Assembly: GCA_964387685.1 (NCBI GenBank)
Contig: CAYLXK010000023.1
Coordinates: forward strand, 1 to 64,000
Source of the DNA: Bryobacter sp964387685
GTDB lineage: Bacteria > Acidobacteriota > Terriglobia > Bryobacterales > Bryobacteraceae
Reading direction: 5' to 3'
DNA: 64,000 bases
Translations under genes and position numbers: made by a program
Shown: one piece after another, positions 61,811 to 64,000 of the stretch
How positions within the stretch are numbered: position 1 is the stretch's first letter
Layout of the letters: every line of letters begins with the position of its first letter
Notes under the pieces: generated by a model
The model's input: only the letters and a program-made list of their open reading frames with translations
The model's database searches: none
Told to the model about the DNA's origin: nothing

Positions 61811-64000
61811 ATGATTCGGCAAACCTGGCGGCGGCTGACGAAATCGCCCCTGTCTTTGGCTGCGGCCTTGCTGGCCTTTGCGCTGGGAATTGGCGTGAAC
61901 ACGGCAATGTATTCGATCTGCGACGCGCTGATCTTCCGTCCCGTGGAGCTGAAGAACCTGGAGCGGCTGGTGGTTTTCGACACCTTTCTGCGCGGGGCCG
62001 AGCAGGGTCTATATGAGAGCTCCCCGGCGGACTTCTACGATTTTCAGAAGGCACTGGGGGCGCGCGGGGAACTGGCCTTCGCGCAAATGTGGGACGCGAC
62101 GGTGACCCGGGACGGCGAGCCGGAACAGGTGCAAGCCGTGCAGGTGAGCGCGAACTGGCCAGCGGTTTTGGGAATGCAACTGGCGGCGGGACGGGTGTTT
62201 CTGCCGGGAGAAGACAGCGTCGGCCGCAACAAAGTAGCGTTGATCACCGAGGGGCTGGCGCAACGGCGCTTCGGGGGGCCAAGCGCGCTGGGCCGCCAGA
62301 TTCGCCTGAACAACGAAGACTATTTGGTGGCGGGTATCGTGAAGAGTACGAGCCCCTTTCCAACGATGGCGCAGATATTTGTGCCGCAGCCCACAACGGT
62401 GGAATTTACGCACGATCGGACGGGCTTCCGTCTGATGGTGGCGGCGCTGCCCAAGCCAGGGGTGAGCCTGGGCCAGATGCGCACGCAGATTGAAGCCACG
62501 CAGGCGGCGATAGTGGCCGCACACGGCAAGACTCACGCTGGGCGAAACGTGGGGATTGCGCCGCTGAATGAAAGAGTGACGGGCACCAACGACATGCCCG
62601 TGAGCTATGCTCGCATGCTGCTGTACGCGACGGGTTTCGTATTGTTGCTGGCTTGCGCGAACGTGGCCAATCTCCAGTTGGCGCGCGTGACGAGCCGGAG
62701 CCGCGAGTTTGCGATCCGCAGCGCGCTGGGGGCGTCGCGTTGGCGCGTGGCGACGGAAGTTTTCATGGAGGCGAGCCTGCTATCGGTGGGCGGGGCGATG
62801 CTGGGTTGCATCTTCGCGGTCTTTAGCGTGGACCTGATCCGAAATCTGATCCCCACGGAACTGTGGATCTACGCGCCGATGTGGCGGCAGGTGGGCCTGA
62901 ACTGGTTTGCCTTGGGTGCGACCGTGGCCTTGAGCATTGCCGCGGGCGTGCTGACGGGCGTACTGCCGGCGTGGACTTCCACCAAGGCCGATGCGCAGGA
63001 CTGTTTGCGCGAGGGGGGCCGGGCGATGAGCGCGGGTGCGGCGCGGCAATGGTTTCGCGCAGGGATGGTGGCCTTCCAAATGAGCGTCGCGTTAATTTTG
63101 CTGATTGGCGCGGGGCTGATGGTGCGCGGGACGCAGGCATTGTTTGAACGATTCTCGGGCAATCGTCCGGAGCAGGTGGCGACGGCGCAGGCGATTCTGC
63201 CCGCCACGAAGTACCCAGAGGCGGCACAGCGGGGAGAGTTTATTCGCAAGCTCGAGGCGGAACTGGAGCGCCTGCCCGGGCGCGGGGACTACGGGTTGGT
63301 GAACTATGTGCCTTTCGGGGAAAACATTTCGCTGGCGCCGGTGGTGATTGAGGGCCGTCCAGAGCCCACGGTAGCCGAGCGGCCGAGGATTTCGACGCTG
63401 GCTGCCTCGGGCGGCTTTTTTGCGGCGCTGGGTATTGCCTTGCGGCAGGGGCGGCTGTTCCATGCGGGCGACGGCCCCGATGCGGAGAAGGTGTGTGTAA
63501 TTGACGAGACGTTCATGGCTAGCCTGTTTCCGGGAGAGAACCCGCTGGGGCGGCGAGTGAGCCTGGCGGGAACGGCCGAACGGGATTGGTGCCGCATTGT
63601 GGGAGTGGTGGGCGCAATTTTTCAGGATCCCTGGGCGCGGGAACCGTACCGCACGCTATACCGTCCGATGGCGCAGGTGCGACCCCGCAGCGTATCGATC
63701 GTCTTGCGGACGGAGGCGCCGATGGAATCGATGCTGCCGGCCTTGCAGCAGAGCGTGCTGGCCGTCGATGGGGAGCAGCCGGTGCGGCAACTCAAAAGCC
63801 AGTGGGGTCTCTTGGAAACGAGTCTGGCGGGTATGAAGATGGTGGCCACGCTGATGGCGGGAATCGGAATGATTGCGCTGGTGCTGTCGGCGGTGGGGGT
63901 GTACAGCGTGGTGAGCTACGTGGTGAGCGAACGGACCTCCGAGATCGGCATGCGCATGGCAATGGGCGCCTCGGCGAGAGATGTATTCGCGCTGGTAAGC
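61811..64000 (+). CDS. ADOP-type FtsX/MacB permease (3' end outside window)
   Basis: The first 730 residues of a large permease with two MacB-like halves. It starts MIRQTWRRLTKSPLSLAAAL and LGIGVNTAMYSICDALIFRP, the hallmark of the acidobacterial ADOP family. A periplasmic MacB_PCD domain follows, then FtsX helices (LLLACANVANLQLARVTSR, EFAIRSALGASRWRV), a second periplasmic domain and the start of the last FtsX part (EIGMRMAMGASARDVF). Most ADOP permeases are orphans; this one lies in an operon with its own ATPase and adaptor. RBS AAGGAG at 61795-61800. Confidence 0.93.
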   Translation, partial: MIRQTWRRLTKSPLSLAAALLAFALGIGVNTAMYSICDALIFRPVELKNLERLVVFDTFLRGAEQGLYESSPADFYDFQKALGARGELAFAQMWDATVTRDGEPEQVQAVQVSANWPAVLGMQLAAGRVFLPGEDSVGRNKVALITEGLAQRRFGGPSALGRQIRLNNEDYLVAGIVKSTSPFPTMAQIFVPQPTTVEFTHDRTGFRLMVAALPKPGVSLGQMRTQIEATQAAIVAAHGKTHAGRNVGIAPLNERVTGTNDMPVSYARMLLYATGFVLLLACANVANLQLARVTSRSREFAIRSALGASRWRVATEVFMEASLLSVGGAMLGCIFAVFSVDLIRNLIPTELWIYAPMWRQVGLNWFALGATVALSIAAGVLTGVLPAWTSTKADAQDCLREGGRAMSAGAARQWFRAGMVAFQMSVALILLIGAGLMVRGTQALFERFSGNRPEQVATAQAILPATKYPEAAQRGEFIRKLEAELERLPGRGDYGLVNYVPFGENISLAPVVIEGRPEPTVAERPRISTLAASGGFFAALGIALRQGRLFHAGDGPDAEKVCVIDETFMASLFPGENPLGRRVSLAGTAERDWCRIVGVVGAIFQDPWAREPYRTLYRPMAQVRPRSVSIVLRTEAPMESMLPALQQSVLAVDGEQPVRQLKSQWGLLETSLAGMKMVATLMAGIGMIALVLSAVGVYSVVSYVVSERTSEIGMRMAMGASARDVFALVS

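Overview
The window is dense, GC-rich bacterial chromosome with about 62 recognisable genes on both strands, many overlapping by 1-4 bases. No rRNA or tRNA gene, CRISPR array, insertion sequence or prophage was seen. The likely source is an Acidobacteriota of the Solibacter/Bryobacter type. This is an inference from the gene style: many short twin-arginine signal peptides (RR within the first 3-10 residues), secreted Gfo/Idh/MocA oxidoreductases, a tricorn-like S41 protease, a lactonase plus GMC oxidoreductase set, and an acidobacterial-type MacB/FtsX permease at the right edge.

Layout. 1-12.6 kb: a truncated ABC-F ATPase, secreted proteins (GNAT-like, LamG-like, TonB-C), homoserine dehydrogenase, TPR protein, sulfatase, an operon of NagA and two small membrane proteins, IlvE, an M48 protease and a HAD phosphatase. 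12.6-15.6 kb: gcvP behind a tandem glycine riboswitch. 15.6-26.2 kb: small RNase III-like and RRM proteins, a GT4 glycosyltransferase, a YegP-like protein, PxpA, a 48-residue Cys-rich secreted peptide, an SMP-30 protein, a large hybrid histidine kinase and an rfbA-rfbC-rfbB operon. 26.3-34.5 kb: a secreted alpha/beta hydrolase, a 421-base gene-free stretch rich in hairpins, an enolase-superfamily enzyme, and a probable periplasmic sugar-oxidation operon (lactonase, gluconate-2-dehydrogenase-like subunit 3, GMC flavoprotein, five-heme cytochrome). 34.5-39.7 kb: two toxin-antitoxin loci, each with an intact antitoxin and a broken toxin (frameshifted MazF, 5'-deleted VapC), flanking truA, a zinc metallopeptidase, TauE/SafE and an oxidoreductase. 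39.6-57.3 kb: a truncated hemoglobin, secreted proteins of unknown role, an exported tandem Rid protein, a tricorn-like protease, a beta-helix protein, a second M48 protease, PLP enzymes, a PepSY membrane protein and a GT87-like glycosyltransferase. 57.3-64 kb: an NlpC/P60-like protein, a DUF3179 membrane protein, and a MacAB-like export operon.

The most striking observation is the DUF3179 gene at 58300-59460. Its frame is interrupted by one TGA at 58756-58758, exactly where the family has the first Cys of its CxxC motif. The TGA is followed at once by a perfect 7-bp hairpin with a GGTCT loop, the loop sequence of bacterial SECIS elements. This suggests an undescribed UxxC selenoprotein; the alternative is a nonsense mutation. 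Other points of note are the Cys-rich peptide, the double toxin inactivation, exported forms of normally cytosolic folds (GNAT, Rid, SelA-like), and -10-like hexamers only 6-9 bases upstream of several start codons, suggesting leaderless mRNAs.
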